DNA from: Flavobacteriaceae bacterium
Lineage (GTDB): Bacteria; Bacteroidota; Bacteroidia; Flavobacteriales; Flavobacteriaceae
DNA length: 49,429 nt
Reading direction: 5' to 3'
NCBI GenBank assembly: GCA_023954685.1
Contig: JAGSHF010000003.1
Coordinates: 1-49,429 of the forward strand
The notes beneath the pieces are model-generated. The model worked only from the letters and a program-made list of their open reading frames with translations, searched no databases and had not been told where the DNA came from. The translations under genes were made by a program, and so were the position numbers. Position 1 is the stretch's first letter. Each line of letters begins with the position of its first letter. Positions 41,992-49,429 of this stretch are shown piece by piece.

Positions 41992-42743
41992 ATGTAATAA
42001 TTATTGAAGACGAAAAACCATCGGCAAGACGCTTACAGCGTATGCTAAATAATTTAGACATTAATGCTGAGGTCATGCTGCATTCTGTTGAAGAATCGAT
42101 GGTATGGTTTCAAGAGAACAAACACCCAGATCTTATTTTTTTAGACATACAATTAAGTGATGGTTTATCTTTTGAAATTTTTGAAGAAATAGATATTCAA
42201 TCTGCTGTAATTTTTACAACTGCTTATGATGAATATGCTTTGCAAGCCTTCAAATTAAATAGTATCGATTATTTACTGAAACCTATTGATGATGAAGACC
42301 TTAAAAAAGCGATGGGTAAGTATAAAGACCGCGTGCCAGTAATGAATAAAGTTACACTTGATTTTAATGATATTAAAAACTTGTTAATCAATCCAATAGA
42401 CAGGGAATATAAAAAAAGATTTTCTATTAAAGTTGGGCAGCATTTAAAGCTTGTAAATATTGACGATATAGAATGTTTTTATAGCGAGAATAAAGGGACT
42501 TATTTGTATACGACAGAAGGAAGAAACTATTTGTTAGATACAACTTTGGAGCAGTTAATAGATGAATTAGAACCGGAAAAATTCTTTAGAATAAATAGAA
42601 AATTTTTTATAAATATTAACGCTATCAAGGACATGGTGAGTTATACCAATTCGCGATTACAAGTTAAACTTCAAACCTATAAGGATCAAGATGTCATAGT
42701 AGCAAGAGAACGGGTTAAAGATTTTAAGGATTGGTTGGAGTAA
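41988..42743 (+). CDS. LytTR-family response regulator
   Basis: Receiver IIEDEKPSARRLQ, DLIFLDIQLSDG, FTTAYDEYALQAF; LytTR domain FFRINRKFFININAI. Confidence 0.95.
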   Translation: MNVIIIEDEKPSARRLQRMLNNLDINAEVMLHSVEESMVWFQENKHPDLIFLDIQLSDGLSFEIFEEIDIQSAVIFTTAYDEYALQAFKLNSIDYLLKPIDDEDLKKAMGKYKDRVPVMNKVTLDFNDIKNLLINPIDREYKKRFSIKVGQHLKLVNIDDIECFYSENKGTYLYTTEGRNYLLDTTLEQLIDELEPEKFFRINRKFFININAIKDMVSYTNSRLQVKLQTYKDQDVIVARERVKDFKDWLE

Positions 42744-42753
42744 TTGACTATAG

Positions 42754-44214
42754 CTATTTCAACTTTTCAAGAAAGAATTTACTTTTCTTTTTTAGTTTAT
42801 AAGTTTGATATGTATTTAATACACCAAGTTTACTCATCAATCTATAAATCTTAGTTTTTAAGTCAGGGTTTATCGGTAAATTTAGAACGACTTTGTTATT
42901 GTTTGATAGATAAAAGATAATACGATCATAGAGTCTATTATTAAATACACCGCGTTGTGAACGTTTAACGCTTAACATTAAATTTAACAAATACCTTGAA
43001 TTGAAAGGGGACATTACCGTCACATCGATGGCATTGCCTTCCGTTTTTAATTTTGCAACCCAGTTACTTTCAAACTCTTCCCAGTAAAACAAATCCAAGA
43101 TGTTATAATTTAAAAGAGCAGTTTGATTGGTAATTCGTTTTAACCAATTTTTATATTGATTAATGGGAAATAAGGCAGGTGAATGATCTTTTAGAACAGC
43201 CAGGTCTACGGGGGTTATTTTTTTGTGATATCCCAGCAAACAACTGCTTACTTCACTAATATTGGCATTAAGGAGTACATTGTCAGGCTTTGCCAAACTA
43301 GAAATTGTAATGTACCTTGGGAAATCAATACTATCAATGTATTCTTTTTTAAATGCTTGTTGAGGGGTATCAATTTCTTCAATAACTAAAAATTCTTTGT
43401 TGTATAATGCCGTAAGTTTTTTTGGTATTGTAATGTCATTGTGTTTAGCATCCATATGTGAATGCTTTGATACAAAATACTTGCAAGTTCCAGTCACTTC
43501 TTGACTTGCTAAAAACAATATTCTACTATCATAACCTCCAGTTACAGGTAATATAATATCATGTCTTTGGGATATAGCCTCGAGATATCCTTTAATAATT
43601 TTTGAGGCTTTTTTTGCAACGACATCTAAAGGTAACTCCTCTTTTTTAAGAACTGGAAAAAACCGTTTAACGGTTTTAGCGTATACGTTTATATAATGAT
43701 TTGCTAGTAAATGTTTTACATTGTTTACGTGCGTTGTATCGCCCACAAATAAACGCTTTTTCTTAAAATGATTGGATTCATAATAATTGATAGCGTCAAT
43801 GTTGGAATGAGGTTCATGCGGGATAGCAGCGTTGATAATTTTTGGTTGTGTACCGAAAGCTTCAAAATTTTTATCGTAGTATATTTCGTTTTGAGCACAG
43901 GCATCATTAAATAAGACAAACTCTTTTTGATCCTTGTATATGATAACATATTCGCCATAGAATTGAGAAATTTCCACTAAAAAATCATTAAGATTAGATC
44001 CAGAAATTGAATTTAATATTTCGGAATCTTTCAGTGCAGGGTGCTCCCAACTATAAAGAGATCCTAAAAGGTAGACTTCTATATCCTTAGTTTTTACAGT
44101 TGATACCCTTAAATCAATATGATGGTGTAAATAGTATGTTCCAATTTTTATTGTATCAAAACCGTCAAAAGAAGAAATATCTTTCGACGTCAATAAAAAT
44201 TGTTTTCTAAACAC
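42754..44214 (-). CDS. Asparagine synthetase-like PP-loop protein
   Basis: ILPVTGGYDSRILFLAS PP-loop-like motif; N-terminal GATase-II-like region (FYGEYVIIYKDQKEFVLFNDACAQNEIYY) lacking Cys2. Confidence 0.75.
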   Translation of the reverse strand: MFRKQFLLTSKDISSFDGFDTIKIGTYYLHHHIDLRVSTVKTKDIEVYLLGSLYSWEHPALKDSEILNSISGSNLNDFLVEISQFYGEYVIIYKDQKEFVLFNDACAQNEIYYDKNFEAFGTQPKIINAAIPHEPHSNIDAINYYESNHFKKKRLFVGDTTHVNNVKHLLANHYINVYAKTVKRFFPVLKKEELPLDVVAKKASKIIKGYLEAISQRHDIILPVTGGYDSRILFLASQEVTGTCKYFVSKHSHMDAKHNDITIPKKLTALYNKEFLVIEEIDTPQQAFKKEYIDSIDFPRYITISSLAKPDNVLLNANISEVSSCLLGYHKKITPVDLAVLKDHSPALFPINQYKNWLKRITNQTALLNYNILDLFYWEEFESNWVAKLKTEGNAIDVTVMSPFNSRYLLNLMLSVKRSQRGVFNNRLYDRIIFYLSNNNKVVLNLPINPDLKTKIYRLMSKLGVLNTYQTYKLKKKSKFFLEKLK

Positions 44215-44475
44215 TTAAATTTTGGTATTAATTTTTGCATCCTTTTTAGGTGGCATCGGACCCCTTAAGTGAATGATCAACCCATTTAAGAAATTTCGAA
44301 GAAATTGATCACCACATTCAACATATTTAGGATGATTTTCATTTCTAAAAATTGCACCTAGTTCGCTTTTACTCACTTTAAAATCTACTAAACCACAAAT
44401 TTTTACAATATCGTCGTCACGTAGCTTATGCGCCACGCGTAATTTTTTAAAGATGTCATTATTTGTTAATCCCAT
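44215..44475 (-). CDS. DUF1456 (YehS-like) protein
   Basis: MGLTNNDIFKKLRVAHKLRDDDIVKICGLVDFKVSKSELGAIFR...FLRNFLNGLIIHLRGP. Confidence 0.8.
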   Translation of the reverse strand: MGLTNNDIFKKLRVAHKLRDDDIVKICGLVDFKVSKSELGAIFRNENHPKYVECGDQFLRNFLNGLIIHLRGPMPPKKDAKINTKI

Positions 44476-44496
44476 AGGGCAAAGGTAATCCAAATA

Positions 44497-45672
44497 TTAA
44501 TCTTCTTCAATTCTATTGTCATCAAATGCTGAAGGCAATAACTTAGGAATAAATTTAATAACTAACGGGAGTAATATCATACCTCCTGGAAGTATAAAAA
44601 TGGCCAGACTAGGAATGGTCTTAAAGATATCTAATAATTGATCTTGTGTTTTTTTCTGTTCATCTTCTGTTAAATCGCGAACTGTAGATTGTGTAAGGAG
44701 ATACATTAAATCCTTACTCTGCTTTAATTCTTTTTGCAATCGTTTACCATTTCTAGTAATAAGTTTGTTCACCATTTTACTCGAGTTGTTGTAAAATGAT
44801 TTTACAATGTTTTTTGAGCTCAATAAAGGAATACGCTCCATATTGGCTGTAAAAAAATGCACGAGAAAACTGATAGAATTTTTAATGGTGGTATCATCTA
44901 CATCAAGGCTTTTGCCCAAATGGTGCAAAAATTTTAATTCGTGATCATCAATTTTTCCGTCTCCCCAAGTCGACATACAGCCCAAATCAATTGCGTATTG
45001 TTTCTCCAAATCACTTTTTAAATTAGGAATTGCGGCTTCATAACTCAATTTTCCAATGTCGTTATATCGGTATGAAGATTCAAAAAGTTTAATTAGTCCT
45101 TCATCATATTTGGTTTTTGTATTTTTTGAATTCAAAACGTTAATTGAAACGGATTCGAGAGAAGCTTCTAGATTTCTAATATAAGTGCCCGATACTCGAT
45201 GTTTGCTCAAATAATCACGATAAGCAAGAACATCAATATATAACAAGGCATTGGTTAAAAAATAGTTGAAGTTTTTTGTAAGTACATTATCATCAATTTG
45301 AACACGTTTGTGAATGATTTTTTCTAATACCCCTTCAGATTTGCGACCTCCAAGAAATTCCTCAAAAACAGTACGTTTATGGGCATTAATTTCAGTATAA
45401 AAATCAATAATACTATCTATGACGTTGGTGTTTTCTTCAACTTGATGATGTGTGTAAAGTAATGCAATGAATAAATTTGTCTTACTTAATTCTTCATCGG
45501 TTAAACCTTTTTGATCTATACAAGAGTTTACTATGACTTGATTGCTACCATATATGAATCCACTTTGTCTTAAAGCCTCGTAAAAGGGCATTTCAGACAT
45601 TTGGAAAATAGCATTATCTGTACCAATTTCTTTGAGGAGTTTTTTTATCCAACCAATGGCCGATGGGTTCAT
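44497..45672 (-). CDS. LETM1-related (biofilm-associated) protein with TerB-like segment
   Basis: FKTIPSLAIFILPGGMILLPLVIKFIPKLLPSAF LETM1-like hydrophobic segment; AIDLGCMSTWGDGKIDDHELKFLHHLGKSL TerB-like. Confidence 0.65.
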   Translation of the reverse strand: MNPSAIGWIKKLLKEIGTDNAIFQMSEMPFYEALRQSGFIYGSNQVIVNSCIDQKGLTDEELSKTNLFIALLYTHHQVEENTNVIDSIIDFYTEINAHKRTVFEEFLGGRKSEGVLEKIIHKRVQIDDNVLTKNFNYFLTNALLYIDVLAYRDYLSKHRVSGTYIRNLEASLESVSINVLNSKNTKTKYDEGLIKLFESSYRYNDIGKLSYEAAIPNLKSDLEKQYAIDLGCMSTWGDGKIDDHELKFLHHLGKSLDVDDTTIKNSISFLVHFFTANMERIPLLSSKNIVKSFYNNSSKMVNKLITRNGKRLQKELKQSKDLMYLLTQSTVRDLTEDEQKKTQDQLLDIFKTIPSLAIFILPGGMILLPLVIKFIPKLLPSAFDDNRIEED

Positions 45673-45690
45673 AAAAACTAATATTAAACT

Positions 45691-45718
45691 AAAAATGACC
45701 GCTTAAAGCAGTCATTTT
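45691..45718 (-). terminator. Rho-independent terminator downstream of sodC
   Basis: Minus strand AAAATGACTGCTTTAAGCGGTCATTTTT hairpin and T tract. Confidence 0.75.
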
Positions 45719-45735
45719 CAGCTATTATAAATATA

Positions 45736-46326
45736 TTATTGAATAATGCCCCCACAACTTACGCGGGCTCCGGCTGCTCCAGAAGGTTGTGATTCAAGAT
45801 CATCAACACCTTCATGGACAATTATTGCTTTGCCTAAAATATCTTTTGTGTCATCACCACAACCTATACACCATTCATCTGTTGTCACAGAAATAGACCC
45901 TTTTCCTTCAGCATTTGCAGTGAAATTACCTATATCACCTTTGTGATACCCATTTTCACTACCCCATTGACCATGAGGTTGCGCCGTTGGATTCCAGTGA
46001 CCACCGCTCGATTTCCCATCATCTGATGAACAATCGCTACTTTCGTGAATGTGAATAGCATGTTCTCCTTCATTTAGGCCGTTAATTACGGCTATCATAG
46101 TAACCTTATTGTCATGTTCCTTAAATGTAATATTTCCTGTGACATTGGAGTTGCTTTTAGCTTCTAGTTTAAAAAAAACAAGCTCACCTTCTTCGGTTTC
46201 TTCATTGCTATCCGCTTCTTGTATAGTGACCTCTTCGGTTTCAGTGTTTTTTGTCTTGTTGTCATTTTTACAAGAAGTGATAAAAACAAATCCTGTTAAT
46301 GCTATAATAAATGTGATTTTTTTCAT
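45736..46326 (-). CDS. sodC: Cu/Zn superoxide dismutase, lipoprotein
   Basis: TSC lipobox, GEHAIHIHESSDCSSDDGKSSGGHWNP, GDIGNF, KAIIVHEGVDDLESQPSGAAGARVSCGGI. Confidence 0.96.
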   Translation of the reverse strand: MKKITFIIALTGFVFITSCKNDNKTKNTETEEVTIQEADSNEETEEGELVFFKLEAKSNSNVTGNITFKEHDNKVTMIAVINGLNEGEHAIHIHESSDCSSDDGKSSGGHWNPTAQPHGQWGSENGYHKGDIGNFTANAEGKGSISVTTDEWCIGCGDDTKDILGKAIIVHEGVDDLESQPSGAAGARVSCGGIIQ

Positions 46327-46391
46327 GATTTAATGTTCTAGATATTTTGGTTGAAATTAATTTAAACTTTCACTATTTGCAAATCTTTAAG

Positions 46392-46405
46392 ATGATAAAT
46401 GTCAT
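46392..46405. promoter_or_regulatory. FNR/CRP-like palindrome ATGAT-AAAT-GTCAT upstream of hemN
   Basis: One mismatch in the arms; centre 46398.5, 36.5 nt from the end of TAGTTTTG (46428-46435). Confidence 0.6.
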
Positions 46406-46452
46406 ATTTTATTAACTCTACATGCAATAGTTTTGTTTCATATTAATAATTT

Positions 46453-47817
46453 ATGTCAAATACATTGGTTAATAAATACAATATTCCAGGGCCTAGATAC
46501 ACGAGCTACCCAACGGTGCCGTATTGGGATGATACTACTTTTTCTCTAGAACTATGGAAGCAAACCTTAAAGCAGTCCTTTATAGAAAGCAATACTACTG
46601 AAGGGATTAGTTTATATATTCATTTACCTTTTTGTGAAAGTTTATGTACATTTTGTGGCTGCCATAAGCGAATTACTAAGCAACATGAAATGGAATCACC
46701 TTATATAATTGCGTTGCTTAAAGAATGGACATTATATGTTGAGCTTTTAGAAGAACAACCAAATATTAAAGAGATTCATCTTGGGGGAGGCACACCAACT
46801 TTTTTTTCACCAACCAATTTGAAACTTCTTATTAACGGAATCTTAGAGAAATCAATTTTGGCTAAAGATTATGAATTTAGTTTTGAAGGCCATCCTAACA
46901 ATACAACTGAGGCGCATTTGCAAACGTTTTATGACCTTGGGTTTCGTCGTGTTAGTTTTGGTGTTCAAGATTATAATGAAACAGTACAGAAAGCCATTCA
47001 TCGTATTCAACCTTTTGAAAATGTTAAAAGCGTAACAGAATATGCAAGAGCAATTGGTTATACCTCTATAAGTCATGATATTATTTTTGGATTACCATTT
47101 CAAACAAAAGGACACGTACTAGCCACTATAGAAAAAACAAAATTATTGATGCCAGATCGTTTGGCATTTTATAGTTATGCGCATGTGCCTTGGATTAAAG
47201 GGAATGGGCAGCGTGGATTTAATGATAGCGATTTACCATCAGCATTAGAAAAACGCGAGCAATACGAGTCTGGAAAAGAATATTTAGCACAATCAGGTTT
47301 TGTGGAAATTGGTATGGATCATTTTGCTTTACCTGAAGATTCATTATACCAATCTATGGTTAATGGTGAGATGCATAGAAACTTTATGGGTTATACATCA
47401 TCTAAAACTCAGGTAATGATCGGGCTTGGGGTATCATCCATTAGTGATAGTTGGTATGCTTTTGCTCAAAACGAGAAAAAACTAGAAGATTATTATAAGT
47501 CTTTAAGTGAAGGGGTTATACCGGTTTATCGTGGTCATGGATTAAGTAAAGAGGATTTATGTGTTAGAAAGCATATCCTCAATTTAATGTGCGATTTAAA
47601 AACATCATGGGTTTCAGAAGATTTAAAATTCAATGAATTACCGGACGTATTAATAAAATTAAACGAAATGGAACGCGATGGATTGGTTAGTATTGATTCC
47701 AGTTCAATTGTAGTAACAAAAAAAGGGAGGCCTTATATCAGGAATGTTTGCATGGCATTTGATTTACGCTTACAATGTAAACAACCCCAAACGAAATTAT
47801 TTTCAATGACCATTTAA
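46453..47817 (+). CDS. hemN: Oxygen-independent coproporphyrinogen III oxidase
   Basis: IPGPRYTSYPTVPYW, radical-SAM CESLCTFCGCHK, HLGGGTPTF, SFGVQDYN. Confidence 0.96.
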   Translation: MSNTLVNKYNIPGPRYTSYPTVPYWDDTTFSLELWKQTLKQSFIESNTTEGISLYIHLPFCESLCTFCGCHKRITKQHEMESPYIIALLKEWTLYVELLEEQPNIKEIHLGGGTPTFFSPTNLKLLINGILEKSILAKDYEFSFEGHPNNTTEAHLQTFYDLGFRRVSFGVQDYNETVQKAIHRIQPFENVKSVTEYARAIGYTSISHDIIFGLPFQTKGHVLATIEKTKLLMPDRLAFYSYAHVPWIKGNGQRGFNDSDLPSALEKREQYESGKEYLAQSGFVEIGMDHFALPEDSLYQSMVNGEMHRNFMGYTSSKTQVMIGLGVSSISDSWYAFAQNEKKLEDYYKSLSEGVIPVYRGHGLSKEDLCVRKHILNLMCDLKTSWVSEDLKFNELPDVLIKLNEMERDGLVSIDSSSIVVTKKGRPYIRNVCMAFDLRLQCKQPQTKLFSMTI

Positions 47818-47827
47818 TTAAAAGATT

Positions 47828-48670
47828 ATGAGCATAAAAAAAATTATTGTACCAGTAGATTTTTCAAAACATTCAGAGTATGCTTTAGAGGCAGCTTCTA
47901 CAATAGCAAAAAAGTATGGTGCGGAGCTTTTGGTTCTTCATATGCTAGAATTATCAGATTCAGTTTCTTTAACACAAACGGGAAGTGATAATGTAGCTCA
48001 GGCTGTATTTTATTTAAAATTAGCTGAAAAAAAGTTTGATGCTTTTTTGGATAAGGATTACTTAGAAAATGTTAAAGTCAAACCAATTGTTAAGCATTTT
48101 AAAGTGTTTAGTGAAGTCAATGAAGTAGCCAAAGAGCATGACGTTGATTTAATTGTCATGGGATCTCATGGTACCGGAGGTGTTAAAGAACTTTTTGTGG
48201 GTTCTAACACAGAAAAGGTTGTTCGTCACTCTGATATTCCTGTATTAGTGGTAAAACACAATCCCATATTAATGGATTTTGATAATGTAGTTTTTGCCTG
48301 TGATTTTTCAGAAGAATCTATACCTGCGTATTTAAAGGCCTGTAAAATGTTTGAGTTGTTAGGGTCTAAAATGCAGATGCTTTACGTCAATAGACCGGAT
48401 GCGAGTTTTTTAAGCACTACTGAAATTGAAAAAGTTGTAGCAAACTTCTTTAAAATTGCAGATCATAGTTTAAACAAAATGAAGGAAGTACATTATGTGT
48501 CGGATTATAGTGTTGAAAGAGGGGTTCTTAACTTTTCTAATGTTATTGGGGCCGATTTGATTGCGGTTGTAACCCGGGGAAGAAAAGGTTTGTCACATTT
48601 CTTTGAGGGGAGTGTTTCTGAGGATATTGCGAATCATTCGACTTTACCAGTAATGACATTTAGATTTTAA
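47828..48670 (+). CDS. Tandem universal stress protein (UspA)
   Basis: KIIVPVDFSKHSEYAL, VMGSHGTGGVKELFVGSNTEKVVRHSDIPVLVVK; second repeat ending VVTRGRKGLSHFFEGSVSEDI. Confidence 0.95.
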   Translation: MSIKKIIVPVDFSKHSEYALEAASTIAKKYGAELLVLHMLELSDSVSLTQTGSDNVAQAVFYLKLAEKKFDAFLDKDYLENVKVKPIVKHFKVFSEVNEVAKEHDVDLIVMGSHGTGGVKELFVGSNTEKVVRHSDIPVLVVKHNPILMDFDNVVFACDFSEESIPAYLKACKMFELLGSKMQMLYVNRPDASFLSTTEIEKVVANFFKIADHSLNKMKEVHYVSDYSVERGVLNFSNVIGADLIAVVTRGRKGLSHFFEGSVSEDIANHSTLPVMTFRF

Positions 48671-48694
48671 AATATTTTTTTATTTAAATATAGA

Positions 48695-48731
48695 AAGGAG
48701 CTTTACTATTAATAGGTAAGCTTCCTTTTTT
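48695..48731 (+). terminator. Imperfect Rho-independent terminator after the usp gene
   Basis: AAGGAGCTTTAC...GTAAGCTTCCTTTTTT with one internal mismatch. Confidence 0.7.
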
Positions 48732-48785
48732 AGAAAGTTTATGGTTTTTTATAAGGTTGATATTTAAATAAGACATTTTAGTCCG

Positions 48786-48805
48786 AATATGATTTATATC
48801 ATATT
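48786..48805. promoter_or_regulatory. FNR/CRP-like 20-bp perfect palindrome AATATGAT-TTAT-ATCATATT
   Basis: 8-bp perfect arms; centre 48795.5, 36.5 nt from the end of TACATTTG (48825-48832). Confidence 0.65.
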
Positions 48806-48853
48806 TTAAAGATGATTTAGGATTTACATTTGCAGTATTAAACTAAACAAATT

Positions 48854-49351
48854 ATGAAAATAACACTAAAATTATTCACCGTTTTATTCGTGTCACTGCT
48901 ATTGAGTTGCGGTGGTAAAGAAGAAAAGAAAAAAGAAAAAGTTCAATTAAAAAAACAAACCACAGAAAAAAAGGCCGAGACTAAGTCTACTGTACCACCA
49001 TCAAAAACCATTGATTTGGCAAATAAAGGGGTTGGCCCTATTACATCATTAACACTTCCTGACACGATAGATCAAAATATGGTAATTAAAGGAAAAGAGG
49101 TTTTTGATAAAATGTGTACCGCCTGTCACCGAACAGATAAAAAGTTTATTGGTCCTGCTCCAACAAAATTATTGGAACGTAGAACACCAGAATGGGTAAT
49201 GAATATGGTGCTAAACCCTGATGAAATGGTGCAAAAAGATCCATTAGCAAAAGCATTACTAATGGAGTTTAATGGGTCTCCGATGGCTAATCAAAATTTA
49301 ACTGAAGAAGAAGCAAGATCAGTATTAGAATATTTCAGAACCTTAAAATAA
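48854..49351 (+). CDS. c-type cytochrome lipoprotein
   Basis: LLLSC lipobox, FDKMCTACHRTDKKFIGPAP heme motif and distal Met region. Confidence 0.92.
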   Translation: MKITLKLFTVLFVSLLLSCGGKEEKKKEKVQLKKQTTEKKAETKSTVPPSKTIDLANKGVGPITSLTLPDTIDQNMVIKGKEVFDKMCTACHRTDKKFIGPAPTKLLERRTPEWVMNMVLNPDEMVQKDPLAKALLMEFNGSPMANQNLTEEEARSVLEYFRTLK

Positions 49352-49357
49352 AAACCA

Positions 49358-49429
49358 ATGCAAACCTTTAAAAAAAGCATGCTGTTATTGCTAACTATTG
49401 TAGCATTTAGCGCATGTAAAAACGAAACA
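49358..49429 (+). CDS. Start of a lipoprotein gene, truncated by the window
   Basis: MQTFKKSMLLLLTIVAFSACKNET, typical lipobox. Confidence 0.7.
   Translation, partial: MQTFKKSMLLLLTIVAFSACKNET

Overview
AT-rich chromosomal window, almost certainly from a member of the Flavobacteriaceae (Bacteroidota), judging by TAnnTTTG-type -7 elements, gene families and gene order. It is dense with core genes: ligA (5'-truncated by the window), dapA, bamD, omega-like rpoZ, coaBC, recN, fabI, coaE, a two-component pair, miaA, yggS, pcm and others. Other blocks are a secreted peptidase/PPIase/nitrilase run, a LytS/LytTR system with tandem 2TM-domain paralogs, sodC, and hemN-uspA-cytochrome c running off the right edge. 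I saw no rRNA, tRNA, CRISPR, IS element or prophage. The most interesting signals are: (i) an exonuclease/GIY-YIG gene whose conserved N-terminus, including the DIETTGG catalytic motif, is only reachable through a non-canonical start, most likely ATT at 20530; (ii) three FNR-like palindromes (TGAT-N4-RTCA) upstream of hemN, the cytochrome c gene and a TonB-family gene, each centred exactly 36.5 nt from the end of a TAnnTTTG-like element; (iii) an LytS kinase carrying a C-terminal 2TM domain followed by three stand-alone 2TM paralogs, a small membrane protein and a LytTR regulator; (iv) a 5'-nucleotidase split into two adjacent genes; (v) an Asn-synthetase-like PP-loop enzyme lacking the N-terminal Cys nucleophile; (vi) a ~500 bp region with decayed-looking reading-frame fragments. 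No unambiguous, wholly new multi-gene system was found. The 2TM locus and the shared palindrome arrangement are the best candidates.
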